NCBI GenBank assembly: GCA_003557765.1
Contig: PWNO01000110.1
Coordinates: forward strand, 1-12,440
Origin: Bacteroidales bacterium
GTDB lineage: Bacteria > Bacteroidota > Bacteroidia > Bacteroidales > UBA7960
Reading direction: 5' to 3'
Length of the DNA: 12,440 nt
Position 1 is the first letter of the stretch. Each line of letters begins with the position of its first letter. Shown here piece by piece: positions 1 through 9,500 of this stretch. Below the pieces are notes generated by a model. The model worked only from the letters and a program-made list of their open reading frames with translations, searched no databases and was not told the DNA's origin. A program made the translations under genes and the position numbers.

Positions 1-1062
1 CAGGAAGCGCAGCATCGCGTCCTCCAGGCCCTCCTGCGACTGCCATACCCCGGTAAGCTGACTGGCGTGTTCGCCCTGGATGATTCTGCGCACGGTGTTG
101 TAAAACCCTTCCTTGTCGTATAAATAATCAAACCCTGCTTCAAGATAAGAACTGTAGGCTTGTGGAATATAACTCTCGGCAATGAAAAGCAGGCCAGAAA
201 ACTCCTTTTTTACCTGTGGGATCAGCCATTGCCAGAACTCCACCGGAACCATTTCCGCCATGTCGCAGCGAAAACCCCGGACCCCTTTGTCGGCCCAAAA
301 TCGGATAATGGCAAGCATCTGTTGCCAGGTAGCTGGTGGCGGATCCACTTCCCTGGTTCCCCCATCGTCGAAATCTATGCCATAATTGAGTTTTACCGTT
401 TCGTACCAGTCGTCAAAAGAGGGCCTGGAGGAAAAACAGTCATTTCCCGTGGCTTTTGCCGGATATTCTTCAAACTCCGAATGAGAAATGGCTTTGGCGG
501 TTGGCAGGTTATAAACCTCGGACGGCAATATCAGCTTTTCACCGGGGATATAATAAAAGTTGTTGTTTCGGTGAAATCGCTTATCTGTCCTGTCGTGTTT
601 GCCAAAACTGACTTCCTTGCCGGCGGCCTGGTCACAATGATACTGCCGGGCCACATGGTTTGGGACGAAATCGATGATGGGCTGAAGACCTGCCTCATGA
701 CAGCGGACAATCAGGGCTTCAAACTCTTCCATGCGTTTTGAAGGATCTGTTGCCAGGTCCGGACACACATCAAAATAATCCCGGATCGCATAAGGCGAAC
801 CTGCCATGCCCTTAATCACCAGTGGGCTATCCGCATCAATTCCCTGATCCGGATATGCGGTGCAAGAGGCGTGCTCCAGGATGCCCGTCAGCCAAATGTG
901 GTTAGCGCCAAGTGTTTTTATCCGGTTTAAGAAATGCTTGTCCAGGTCGTTGAACTTGCCGCATCCGTTGTCGCTGATACTTCCCCATGGCTTGATATCT
1001 TTTTGTGTATTACCGGCGAGCCTCACCAGTACCTGGTATATGATTGTTTTTTCGTGTTGCAT
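1..1062 (-). CDS. Alpha-amylase family (GH13) glycoside hydrolase, C-terminal part beyond the window
   Basis: The frame is open from an ATG at 1062 to the window edge, giving 354 codons without a stop, so the C-terminal part is missing. An in-frame TAA lies upstream, and the protein begins MQHEKTIIYQVLVRLAGN, a natural start for this group. Three of the four classic GH13 regions are visible: region I DFVPNH (D131, N135, H136), region II GFRCD with the predicted nucleophile D267 and its partner R265, and region III IAES with the predicted acid/base E296. Region IV would fall outside the window. There is no signal peptide, so the enzyme should be cytosolic and act on alpha-1,4 glucans or imported maltodextrins. 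The exact substrate and GH13 subfamily cannot be set from sequence. It lies 72 bp downstream of the helicase gene on the same strand and may be co-transcribed. I see no convincing terminator in that gap. Confidence 0.9.
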   Translation of the reverse strand, partial: MQHEKTIIYQVLVRLAGNTQKDIKPWGSISDNGCGKFNDLDKHFLNRIKTLGANHIWLTGILEHASCTAYPDQGIDADSPLVIKGMAGSPYAIRDYFDVCPDLATDPSKRMEEFEALIVRCHEAGLQPIIDFVPNHVARQYHCDQAAGKEVSFGKHDRTDKRFHRNNNFYYIPGEKLILPSEVYNLPTAKAISHSEFEEYPAKATGNDCFSSRPSFDDWYETVKLNYGIDFDDGGTREVDPPPATWQQMLAIIRFWADKGVRGFRCDMAEMVPVEFWQWLIPQVKKEFSGLLFIAESYIPQAYSSYLEAGFDYLYDKEGFYNTVRRIIQGEHASQLTGVWQSQEGLEDAMLRFL

Positions 1063-1134
1063 GTGATCAAGGTTAGTCCAAAATGTCAAAAAGTTGAAAT
1101 GTTAAAAGGTCTGTCTAGAGCTTCAGGCCAAGCC

Positions 1135-2577
1135 TCATTGATCAATAAAAAAGTCATCCGTAAAGTTGAGCAGGAACAGTTTGCTTGTTGCCCTGGTTAC
1201 AGCGGTATACAGCCAGCGCAGGTATTCTTTGTCCGGGACTTTATCCCGCAGATAACCCATCTCAACAAAAACGTGCTGCCATTGTCCTCCCTGTGCTTTA
1301 TGGCAGGTCATGGCATAGGCAAACTTCACCTGCAATGCATTCAGGTAAGGGTCTTTCCGGATATTTGCCGTCCTGGTACGTTTATTTGGGATGTCTTGAT
1401 AGTCCTGGGTGACGGCCTCATAGAGCCTGTTGGCGTCTTCTCCTGAAAGGGCTGGTCCTTCGGCATCAAGGGTGTCAAGCAGGATCTTTGCTTCAAGCAA
1501 AGGCATATCCGGATAGTCGGCCATGCCCGCGCTGACATCAGCGAAACGGAATCCGTGTATAGTTTCCTCCCTGTTGATGCGTTTGACCTCAAGGATATCT
1601 CCGTTGGCGATAAATCGGGCATCGTGGTCTTCGGGCAGCCAGTAGTAATTGTTCCTGACCACTATAAGCCGGTCTCCTGCACTGAGCTCATCGTCCATGA
1701 AAAGCACCCGTTGCCTGATGTGGCGATTATACAGGTTTGCTCTTTTGTTGGAACGGCAGATCATCAGTGCTTCTCCTTTTTCCCTTCCGGCGAAGGCAGC
1801 GTCCACTTCGTCAGCTGCATCCGCACCCTGCACACGGATGATGTCAGGGAATCCCGCTGTCTTCAGGGCGGGAAATCCACCTTCCTGGCTGGCAAGCATT
1901 TTTCTTAATGAGGTGGCATTGCGCAGTATGCCACTGTCGAGTGACTGCCTGACGACCTGTTGTAATTCAAAGCTGCTGACAGACAGGTGGTATCTTTGTT
2001 GCAGGAAGGCCGTGCTCAGGGCGGGGCTTTCCTGCAACATCACCGGGGGAAGCTGTGCGGTATCTCCAATAAAAACCATGCGGCAGTTTTTCCCGTTGTA
2101 AACGTATTGCATGAGGTCGTCGAGCAGGTTTGCGCCGCCAAAAAGGCTGCTTTGTTGTCCTGCCTGGCTGCTCCAGGGTATCATCGAAGCTTCATCCACG
2201 ATAAATACCGTATTGCGACGGTTGTTTTTCTGGAGGGCAAAGTGCATGATGCCCTGTGCATCAGTTTGCAGGCGATATATCTTTTTGTGTATGGTGAAGG
2301 CTTGCTGACCGGAATAACCGGCGAGTACCTTTGCCGCTCTGCCGGTGGGAGCCAGTAACAAATAGCCCATGCCAAGTGATGGCAGCACTTCAACCAGGCT
2401 GCTTACAATGGTGGTCTTTCCCGTGCCTGCATATCCCTTCAGGATGAACAGCGAGTTGGGATTGGATTCAAAGAGATAATCCGCCAGCGCCCCGATCAGG
2501 CCATCCTGATCCTGTGTGGGTACATAGGGAAAACGCGATTTGATCCTTTTGGATATTTCATTAGCTGATTTTGCCAT
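1135..2577 (-). CDS. RecD/Dda-like superfamily 1 DNA helicase (AAA family ATPase, UvrD_C_2 type)
   Basis: This 480-residue protein is a predicted ATP-driven DNA helicase or translocase. The Walker A motif GYAGTGKTT spans residues 48-56 (K54). The Walker B motif FIVDEAS has D128 and E129. A motif III-like stretch FIGDTAQLPPV lies near 169-179. The C-terminal half carries the UvrD_C_2 signatures AMTCHKAQGGQW (422-433) and LYTAVTRATSKLFLL (456-470), the latter matching motif VI. The protein is much shorter than RecD2 and has no extended N-terminal region, so it is closer in size to Dda-like helicases. Being a lone RecD-like protein, it should not be called a RecBCD subunit. Its ATG lies 12 bp after the tamL stop, which indicates one operon. 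The stop is TGA. The repair or replication step it serves is unknown. Confidence 0.9.
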   Translation of the reverse strand: MAKSANEISKRIKSRFPYVPTQDQDGLIGALADYLFESNPNSLFILKGYAGTGKTTIVSSLVEVLPSLGMGYLLLAPTGRAAKVLAGYSGQQAFTIHKKIYRLQTDAQGIMHFALQKNNRRNTVFIVDEASMIPWSSQAGQQSSLFGGANLLDDLMQYVYNGKNCRMVFIGDTAQLPPVMLQESPALSTAFLQQRYHLSVSSFELQQVVRQSLDSGILRNATSLRKMLASQEGGFPALKTAGFPDIIRVQGADAADEVDAAFAGREKGEALMICRSNKRANLYNRHIRQRVLFMDDELSAGDRLIVVRNNYYWLPEDHDARFIANGDILEVKRINREETIHGFRFADVSAGMADYPDMPLLEAKILLDTLDAEGPALSGEDANRLYEAVTQDYQDIPNKRTRTANIRKDPYLNALQVKFAYAMTCHKAQGGQWQHVFVEMGYLRDKVPDKEYLRWLYTAVTRATSKLFLLNFTDDFFIDQ

Positions 2578-2589
2578 GTGCGGATAACA

Positions 2590-4935
2590 TCAAAAGGGGT
2601 AACCGATGCCCAGGTTAAAGTTCCACGCATTGAATGACGGAAGTCCTCCTGACCAGCGTTCACCGGAAGGCATTGCAGGGTTATGCAAAGGGAAGGCGGC
2701 GTCGAGGCGAACGAGAAAGAAGTTGAAATCCAGTCGTACGCCCGCGCCCAGCCCGATGGCGATCTCACGGTAAAATCGGTCAAGGCGGAATTCGCCTCGG
2801 GGAAACTGCTCATTCTCCTGAAGGAACCAAACATTACCTGCATCCATGAATAATGCGCCGTGCCAATACCGGTACACCGGGAAACGGTATTCTACATTGG
2901 CCTCCAGTTTGATGTCGCCATATTTGTCAAAACGAAGCAGGTCAGACGCTTCATAACCACCCGGTCCGAGGTTGTATATGCTCCACGCCCTGACACTGTT
3001 AGCTCCCCCACCATAATAGCTTTTTATGAATGGCATGACGTCGGTGTTTCCATAAGGCACGCCAACTCCCCCCATAGCCCTGAACACCAGGGTGTTGTTG
3101 TCGTCCAGCACACGGTAATATCTGAAGTCTGCATCTGCTTTAACAAATTGAGCGAATGGGATATCCCGCAAGGTGTAATTATTTTCCTCGTTTTTGGAAA
3201 GGTCCATCCATTCTGCGGCCAGATACATGAGGTTACCGGCTGATTCCACGTTAGTACGGAAATACACGAAGTCTGTTTCCCTGTCGATCTGCTGTGTGCT
3301 GTAAGTATAATTGTATTTCATCCCTCCAATCAGATGATCACGATACCTGCTAAGGATCAATGGGTTGTCGTCAGGGATGTTGGATTGCAGGATGGAATCG
3401 TTGAAGATTTTGATGGAACTGATCTCAAAAGGTGTGAATTGGTGCTGTCGGCGTGCATCTTGTCCCCATCTCACACCATAGCTGAAGTTCAGAACATATC
3501 TTGTGTAGTCTGGCCTTTGCCTGTAATTAAAACCGGACTGCATGGTCGTTTTTGGTCTGGCTGTAAGTGATAAGCTTTCAAATCCGATGGGAAACAACAG
3601 TTTTGGAAAATCAACTGACACTTCGGCTCCGAATTCCACGGTATTAAAAGGGAGGCGCTGGAAAATCTCATCATCTGCAGATTCTCCACTGACTTCCAAG
3701 GCTCCCTTCAGGCGCATATTAAGGATTTCAGCTCCTCCAAACACATTCCTGTTCTGATAAAGGAAGTTGCTGGCGACACCCAGGTTCCCTGCGGTGTTCA
3801 GACCTTCAGCCTCAATGGTAAAGGCGTTGGATGGTGCCCTGGTCAATTCCACACTGGCATCCAGAAAGCCCCGATTGTCCTGCTTACTTCCGTGCGGATT
3901 CACAGCCTCTCTGAAACGGACGTTGATATACCTGAAATTTCTCAGGCCGGCAAGATAGTGATGTGTTTGCTCCAGCTGCTGTTGACTAAACAATTCTCCG
4001 GGACTGAAAAAAATATTGTCGGCAATCGTTGAGGGCCGGATATTCAGTGGTTTATTGTGTAAAAAAGTGTATGCTCTTTCAGGATTGTTGTTGCTTACAT
4101 ATTTTGTTGTATCAGAATAGGAGATATTGGGATCCAGCCGCTGGTATTCGGGATATATGTATATGTTGTTGATCTCGTATCGTTTGTGTGGCACCACCCG
4201 CACACTGTCAGGATGTCTGTCAAAACGTGTGCGTGGATTGTCGACAATCACCTCGATATCAACCTGATTGTTGGCAAGCGTGCTGTCTACCTGAAAAAAG
4301 ATGAAATCCCGTGAAAAATTAAAAAAACCTTGGTTTTTCAGCTGCCTGGTCATCCGTTGCCTTTCCTGGTGCAATAAATCGGCGTCATAACGATCGCCAC
4401 TGGCAAGCAGTGAATTGGTGGTGTCTGCGTGCACAAAAGAAGCCAGGTGTTCATCACGGATTTGGTAATCGATATGCCTGATGGTATAAGGAATGTTCCC
4501 GGTTATGGCATAGGTGATGTTGGCACGTTTGCCCCGGGTACTAACCTCGAGGTCTACTTCCGCATTGAAATAGCCCTTGTTTTGGAGGAAAAGCTCTAAT
4601 TGACGCTCGGAGTGGGTTGCCAGGGCAGGATCATAAATCACTGGTGGTTCTCCGATATTGTTTTTTATCCAGTTTTTGAAGCTGTTCTCTTCACCCCGGT
4701 CGGCCATCTGGTAAATGCCCAGTCGAAAGCGGTATAACCCCAACAGCCGGCGATTGGGATTCTGCTGAAGATGACTGCGCAGTTCATGGGCATTTACATC
4801 AACATCTTCGGCTTCAATACGGTTGCGGTTAAGCAGGTATTGACCTTCCGGAATGTTTCGCGCAGGGCTGCAAGATGTGAAAATCAAGCCAGCAAAGGAA
4901 AAAAGCAATAACAGCTGTATTTTGGGATTCTGCAC
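2590..4935 (-). CDS. tamL: TamL-type outer-membrane assembly lipoprotein (Omp85/BamA-TamA family)
   Basis: The protein is a predicted outer-membrane beta-barrel with POTRA-like periplasmic domains and an N-terminal lipid anchor, the arrangement called TamL in Bacteroidota, where it replaces TamA as partner of TamB. With the GTG start at 4935 it has 781 residues. A hydrophobic signal LLLLFSFAGLIF is followed by a lipobox with acceptor C22. POTRA-like segments run to roughly residue 360 (for example LELFLQNKGYFNAEV). The barrel fills the rest, with GGANSVRAWSIYNLGPGGY near 642-662 corresponding to the Omp85 VRGF loop, and a final Phe (GIGYPF) typical of a barrel beta-signal. The frame can be extended to a TTG at 4965, but that codon overlaps a promoter-like TAATTTTG box. 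GTG at 4935 has AGGAGG just upstream and gives a tidier signal peptide. No tamB is visible in the window. Confidence 0.9.
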   Translation of the reverse strand: MQNPKIQLLLLFSFAGLIFTSCSPARNIPEGQYLLNRNRIEAEDVDVNAHELRSHLQQNPNRRLLGLYRFRLGIYQMADRGEENSFKNWIKNNIGEPPVIYDPALATHSERQLELFLQNKGYFNAEVDLEVSTRGKRANITYAITGNIPYTIRHIDYQIRDEHLASFVHADTTNSLLASGDRYDADLLHQERQRMTRQLKNQGFFNFSRDFIFFQVDSTLANNQVDIEVIVDNPRTRFDRHPDSVRVVPHKRYEINNIYIYPEYQRLDPNISYSDTTKYVSNNNPERAYTFLHNKPLNIRPSTIADNIFFSPGELFSQQQLEQTHHYLAGLRNFRYINVRFREAVNPHGSKQDNRGFLDASVELTRAPSNAFTIEAEGLNTAGNLGVASNFLYQNRNVFGGAEILNMRLKGALEVSGESADDEIFQRLPFNTVEFGAEVSVDFPKLLFPIGFESLSLTARPKTTMQSGFNYRQRPDYTRYVLNFSYGVRWGQDARRQHQFTPFEISSIKIFNDSILQSNIPDDNPLILSRYRDHLIGGMKYNYTYSTQQIDRETDFVYFRTNVESAGNLMYLAAEWMDLSKNEENNYTLRDIPFAQFVKADADFRYYRVLDDNNTLVFRAMGGVGVPYGNTDVMPFIKSYYGGGANSVRAWSIYNLGPGGYEASDLLRFDKYGDIKLEANVEYRFPVYRYWHGALFMDAGNVWFLQENEQFPRGEFRLDRFYREIAIGLGAGVRLDFNFFLVRLDAAFPLHNPAMPSGERWSGGLPSFNAWNFNLGIGYPF

Positions 4936-4939
4936 CGGG

Positions 4940-4945
4940 CCTCCT
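4940..4945 (-). promoter_or_regulatory. Shine-Dalgarno sequence for tamL
   Basis: On the minus strand AGGAGG lies four bases before GTG 4935. The spacing is short but usable. Strong Shine-Dalgarno sequences are uncommon in Bacteroidota, so this one helps to decide the start codon. Confidence 0.5.
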
Positions 4946-4962
4946 GTCAATGTTTTATCATG

Positions 4963-4970
4963 CAAAATTA
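4963..4970 (-). promoter_or_regulatory. Bacteroidota-type -7 promoter box for tamL
   Basis: On the minus strand TAATTTTG matches the Bacteroidota -7 consensus TAnnTTTG exactly. It lies 27 bases before GTG 4935. I see only a weak -33 element. Transcription from here would begin about 4955-4960, after the alternative TTG start at 4965, which supports the downstream GTG. The assignment is by motif only. Confidence 0.45.
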
Positions 4971-5107
4971 ACCATTATGTAGCATATGTTCCGAAATCAC
5001 CGGTTCATTTTTGCTTTTTTTACCACCTGAGCTTTCATCGTCCATATACAGTAAGCCAACGGCATTCTTTTTCAGATGCTTTTGTGAAGCGGTTTGGTGC
5101 ATTTTCA

Positions 5108-5115
5108 TACCTTTG
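5108..5115 (+). promoter_or_regulatory. Bacteroidota-type -7 promoter box for the phosphohexomutase gene
   Basis: TACCTTTG matches TAnnTTTG exactly and ends 15 bases before the ATG at 5131, implying a very short leader. A possible -33 TTTG at 5081-5084 is spaced 23 bases away, slightly longer than usual. The divergent tamL promoter lies about 140 bp to the left, and no other gene is seen in 4966-5130. Confidence 0.4.
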
Positions 5116-5130
5116 CCAACAAAACAAAGG

Positions 5131-6525
5131 ATGGCATTAATACAAAGTATATCAGGCATACGTGGCACTATAGGCGGGCTTCCCGGAGAAGGACTTTCGC
5201 CTTTGGATATCATGAAGTTTTAAGGCGCTTATGGCATGTGGCTGCGCCAGAAACATGGAGACCAGCACATTCGTGTGGTCATAGGACGTGATGCCCGGTT
5301 ATCCGGCCCGCTTGTATCAGATTTGCTCACCGCTACATTACGGGCGATGGGCATTGATATCATAGATGCCGGATTGTCTACGACACCAACCATTGAAATG
5401 GCTGTAATCCTGCTTGGCGCCCAGGGTGGTGTGATCATCACGGCCAGTCACAATCCCAAAAACTGGAATGCACTTAAGCTTCTTAATGCACAGGGGGAGT
5501 TCATGACCAAAAAAGAAGGAGAAGAGATGCAAAAACTAATGGATCCTGATCATTTCTCCTTTGTTACATCCGAGAAGCTCGGACGGTTAGAAGTCGATGA
5601 AACACTGTTGAAAATGCATATTGAAAGGATCCTGGCGCTTGATCTTGTGGATGTGGATGCGATCACAGCAGCTAATTTCCGCATTGCAGTGGACGGCATC
5701 AACTCCTCCGGCGGCATTGCTGTTCCGCAGCTGCTTCGGGCACTTGGCGTCGATGACGTGCATGAGATCTTCTGTAAACCAGACGGGCTCTTTCAGCACA
5801 ACCCCGAACCGCTTGAAGAAAATCTTACGGGTTTGTCTGAAGCCGTTGTAAACCATGGTGCTGACCTCGGCTTTGCAGTGGATCCCGACGTGGATCGTCT
5901 TGCCATTGTCTGTGAAGACGGAAAGATGTTTGGAGAAGAATACACCCTGGTTGCCGTTGCGGATTACGTATTGTCGCAAACGCCCGGGAATACTGTCAGC
6001 AATCTCTCTTCTACCCAGGCACTTGCTGAGGTCACAGCTAGCCATGGTGGTTCGCATGCTTTCTCAGCGGTAGGGGAAGTCAATGTGGTGGAGGCGATGA
6101 AGTCGAATAATGCGGTAATTGGCGGCGAAGGTAACGGGGGTGTAATCTACCCGGAACTTCATTATGGACGTGATGCACTTGTGGGCATTGCTTTGTTTTT
6201 GACCCACCTGGCAAGGAGTAACACAACTTGCAGCAAGCTGAAACAAACTTATCCACAGTATTGTATCTCAAAAAACAAGGTTGAACTGCCGGAAGGCACA
6301 GCCCTGGAGAGGGTGCTTACCCTCGTTGCCCAAAATTACAAGGGCCGGGATCAGGATCGCCAGGACGGGTTAAAAATCTGGTTTGACAAGGAGTGGGTAC
6401 ATCTCAGGAAATCCAACACCGAGCCTGTGATCCGCATTTATGCGGAAAGCGATAGCATGGTGCAGGCGGATAAGATGGCAGACATGCTGAGGGCGGACAT
6501 CAGTGAGGCACTGAAAGCCCTTTGA
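5131..6525 (+). CDS. glmM: Phosphoglucosamine mutase / phosphohexomutase, interrupted by an in-frame TAA at codon 31
   Basis: The enzyme belongs to the alpha-D-phosphohexomutase superfamily and most likely converts glucosamine-6-phosphate to glucosamine-1-phosphate for UDP-GlcNAc synthesis. A phosphomannomutase role is the main alternative. The start MALIQSISGIRGTIGG is the family N-terminus. Counting the stop as position 31, the phosphoserine loop TASHNP has S106, the metal loop DPDVDR has D251, D253 and D255, the sugar loop GGEGNGG is at 331-337, and the phosphate-binding loop RKSNTEPVIRIY is at about 426-437. The total of 464 positions is normal for the family. The TAA at 5221-5223 lies between MKF and GAYGMWL with no change of frame, so 30 codons are cut off from the rest. 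Restart at ATG 5236 would lose the N-terminal loop. The 3' end overlaps mfd. All other functional motifs are intact, so error or suppression is as plausible as true gene death. Confidence 0.88.
5221..5223 (+). other. In-frame TAA within the phosphohexomutase reading frame
   Basis: Codons before (GAT ATC ATG AAG TTT) and after (GGC GCT TAT GGC ATG) align to the family without gap or frameshift. From memory of the family, this position usually holds a small residue such as Thr, Ala or Ser. TCA to TAA would be one substitution. Confidence 0.9.
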
Positions 6526-9500
6526 TGACAGCCATTGCCTGTTCTATATTGCCGACATCAAGCACCGTAACAGCCAGGTGATCGTCAGTCTCCTTAACCT
6601 GTGAATGGTGGGGATGGCGCTGCACATATTCCAGTATCTTACCAAAAGCCTTACTTTGATAAAATGTGTTGTTTTCCTGCCCGGGCAGGTGCGCGATCAT
6701 TTTACCCGATTTCAGAATGATTTTGTGAATGCCTGTTTGCTGGGCAAGCCAGCGGAGATGGACTGCTTTCAATAAGCCGGTGACCGCCTCCGGCAGCGGA
6801 CCAAAACGGTCTTGCAGGCGATCGGCAAATCCATTCAGTGCTTCGGGGTCTGTGATGTTATCCAGTTCTTTGTAGAGCTGCAGGCGTTCTTCAATGTTTG
6901 ACACATAGTCACTGGGGATCATCAGCTCCAGGTCCGTTTCCAGTTGACAATCCCTTTCTTTGTAATGACCCGCCAACTCACCCGTTGTCGAGGCAAATAC
7001 GTCCTTAAACTCATCTTCCCTAAGTTCTGCTATGGCTTCGTCCAGGATTTTGTGGTAGGTGTCGAGGCCTACTTCTGTAATAAAGCCGCTTTGTTCGGCA
7101 CCCAGCATGTTTCCGGCCCCCCGGATGTCGAGGTCACGCATGGCAATGTTGAAGCCACTTCCAAGCTCAGAAAACTCCTCAATGGCTTTGAGCCTTCTCC
7201 TGGCCTCGTCCGTGAGGGTGCTCATGGGAGGGGATAGCAGGTAGCAAAACGCTTTTTTGTTTGTTCTTCCCACGCGGCCGCGCATCTGATGGAGGTCACT
7301 CAACCCGAAATGGTGTGCGTTGTTAATGATGATGGTATTGGCATTGGGGATGTCCAGCCCGGATTCAATGATGGTAGTGGAGATGAGCACGTCATATTCA
7401 CCGTGAATGAAGTCGACCATGATCTTTTCCAGCTGGCTGCCTTCCAGCTGTCCGTGTCCAACGGCAATCTTTACATCAGGGCAAGTGCGTTGCACAATGG
7501 CAGCCACCTCCCGGATGTTTTGCACCCGGTTGTGTACGAAAAACACTTGCCCGCCTCGCGAGACCTCATATTCGATGGCTTCCTTAATGAGTTGATCATT
7601 AAACACATGGACCTCTGTGATGATCGGATAGCGGTTCCTTGGAGGTGTGTTGAGGAAGGAGAGATCGCGGGCCCCCATCAGGGAGAATTGCAATGTACGT
7701 GGAATGGGTGTGGCAGTAAGTGTCAGCGTATCCACATTCACCCGTAACTGTTTGAGTTTCTCCTTGGACGACACGCCAAACTTTTGTTCTTCATCAATGA
7801 CCAGCAACCCCAGGTCTTTAAACTCCACATCTTTGCTAAGGAGACGGTGTGTGCCGATCAGGATGTCCACCCGGCCGTCTTTTGCCTCTTCCAGGGCTTG
7901 TTTTTTCTCTTTGTTGGTGCGAAACCGACTCACGTAGTCGATTTTGCAGGGAAAGTCGCGAAGCCGTTCACTAAAAGTATAATAGTGCTGAAGTGCCAGG
8001 ATGGTTGTAGGTACGAGCACGGCAACCTGTTTGGAGTCGCCGACCGCCTTGAATGCTGCCCTGATGGCTATTTCCGTCTTGCCAAAGCCCACATCGCCAC
8101 ATATAAGCCTGTCCATCGGCATCGGTGCTTCCATATCCTGTTTGACATCCTGGGTAACCTTTTCCTGGTCAGGAGTATCTTCAAAGATGAAAGAGGCTTC
8201 AAGCTCGTGCTGCAAATAGGTGTCAGGAGAAAAAGCATGTCCTTTTTGGGCCTTACGTTTGGCGTAGAGCCTGATGAGGTCCGCCGCAATGTCCTTTACC
8301 TTTTTCTTGGTCTTGTTCTTCAGCCTGGCCCAGGCATTGCTTCCCAAACGGTGCAGGCTTGGGGCCACGCCTTCCTTTCCGGAATAACGCGAAATACGGT
8401 GCAGGCTGTGAATGCTTACATAGAGGATGTCATTGTTTTTGTATACAAGCCTGATGGCCTCCTGCAACCTGCCGTTCACCTCAATTTTCTCCAGACCGCT
8501 GAAAACACCTATGCCATGATCGATGTGGGTCACATAGTCGCCGGGCTTCAAATTATGCAGGGTCTTGAGACTTAAGGCCTGCTTACCCGCAAACTTATCA
8601 CGTAACCTGTAGCGGTGATAGCGGTCAAAGATCTGGTGATCTGTATAGCAGGCTATTTTATTGTCCAGATCCGAAAACCCTTCATGCAGGCTGAGCAACA
8701 TGGATTCATATGCGATGTGGTCCAGCTCATCCTGGGACGCTGTCAGGGTTTCGAAAATGTGCTGTATCCGTCTGACCTGTTTTTCTGTGTCAAAAAGGAC
8801 GATGTTTTGCAGCCCTTCACGCTGGTTTGTGGCCAGCGTTTGCATGAGCAGCTCAAAGTGTTTGTTAAAGTTAGGTTGCGGCTGGTGATTAAATGTGAAA
8901 AGATGTGGTGCCCCCTTAGAAAGATAAGCCCTCCTGAATTCAATCAGCTTATAAGCCTGCAACTGTTCCAGCGCCTCTTCGCTGCTCAGGTACTTGTCTG
9001 CGTGGTATCTTCCCGCTTCAAAGCCCTTGTTGATCACTTCAAGCAGGAGAGCGGTATCGTCTGACCATACAATGGTGTTGGCCGGCATGGATTGCAGCAG
9101 GGATTCCTTGCTGACCTCCGTTGCCGTCTCAAGGGCGTGGATGTCGGGAAGGATGCTGACGGATTCAAGGATGTCAATAGAAAGCTGATTTTCCGGGTTG
9201 AAGGTGCGTAGGCTTTCCGTTTCATCCCCCAGGATCTCAATCCGAAAGGGGTAGTCGTTGGAGAAGGAGAACACATCTACGATGCCGCCACGGATTGAAA
9301 ATTGACCGGGTTCTGCTACGAAATCGACACGCTCGAAATCAAAGTCTGCCAATACTTCCATCAGGAAGTCCACAGAAAGCTCATCATTTTTGTTTACCCG
9401 GAAGGTGTTTTTTTTCAGAGCCTTACGGGATATGATCTTTTCGGTAAAAGCTTCAGGATAACTGACAATGAGCGTTTGTGACTCGGTCGTGGACAGGCGG

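Noticed and set aside
1063..1134. Possible terminator hairpin between the helicase and amylase genes
   Set aside because: Only a 4-bp stem (AGGC/GCCT) with no following T run is visible, too weak to call.
934..1446. 170-codon open frame on the plus strand
   Set aside because: It is antisense to the amylase start and the helicase 3' end, both of which carry clear family motifs.
5587..6057. 156-codon open frame on the minus strand
   Set aside because: It is antisense to the phosphohexomutase body and has no family signal.
5236..6525. Phosphohexomutase as a short gene starting at ATG 5236
   Set aside because: This omits the conserved N-terminal SISGIRGTIGG loop, which is encoded in the same frame just upstream, and so misses the interruption.
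7784..8575. 263-codon open frame on the plus strand
   Set aside because: It lies wholly antisense to the conserved helicase core of mfd and has no recognisable protein features.
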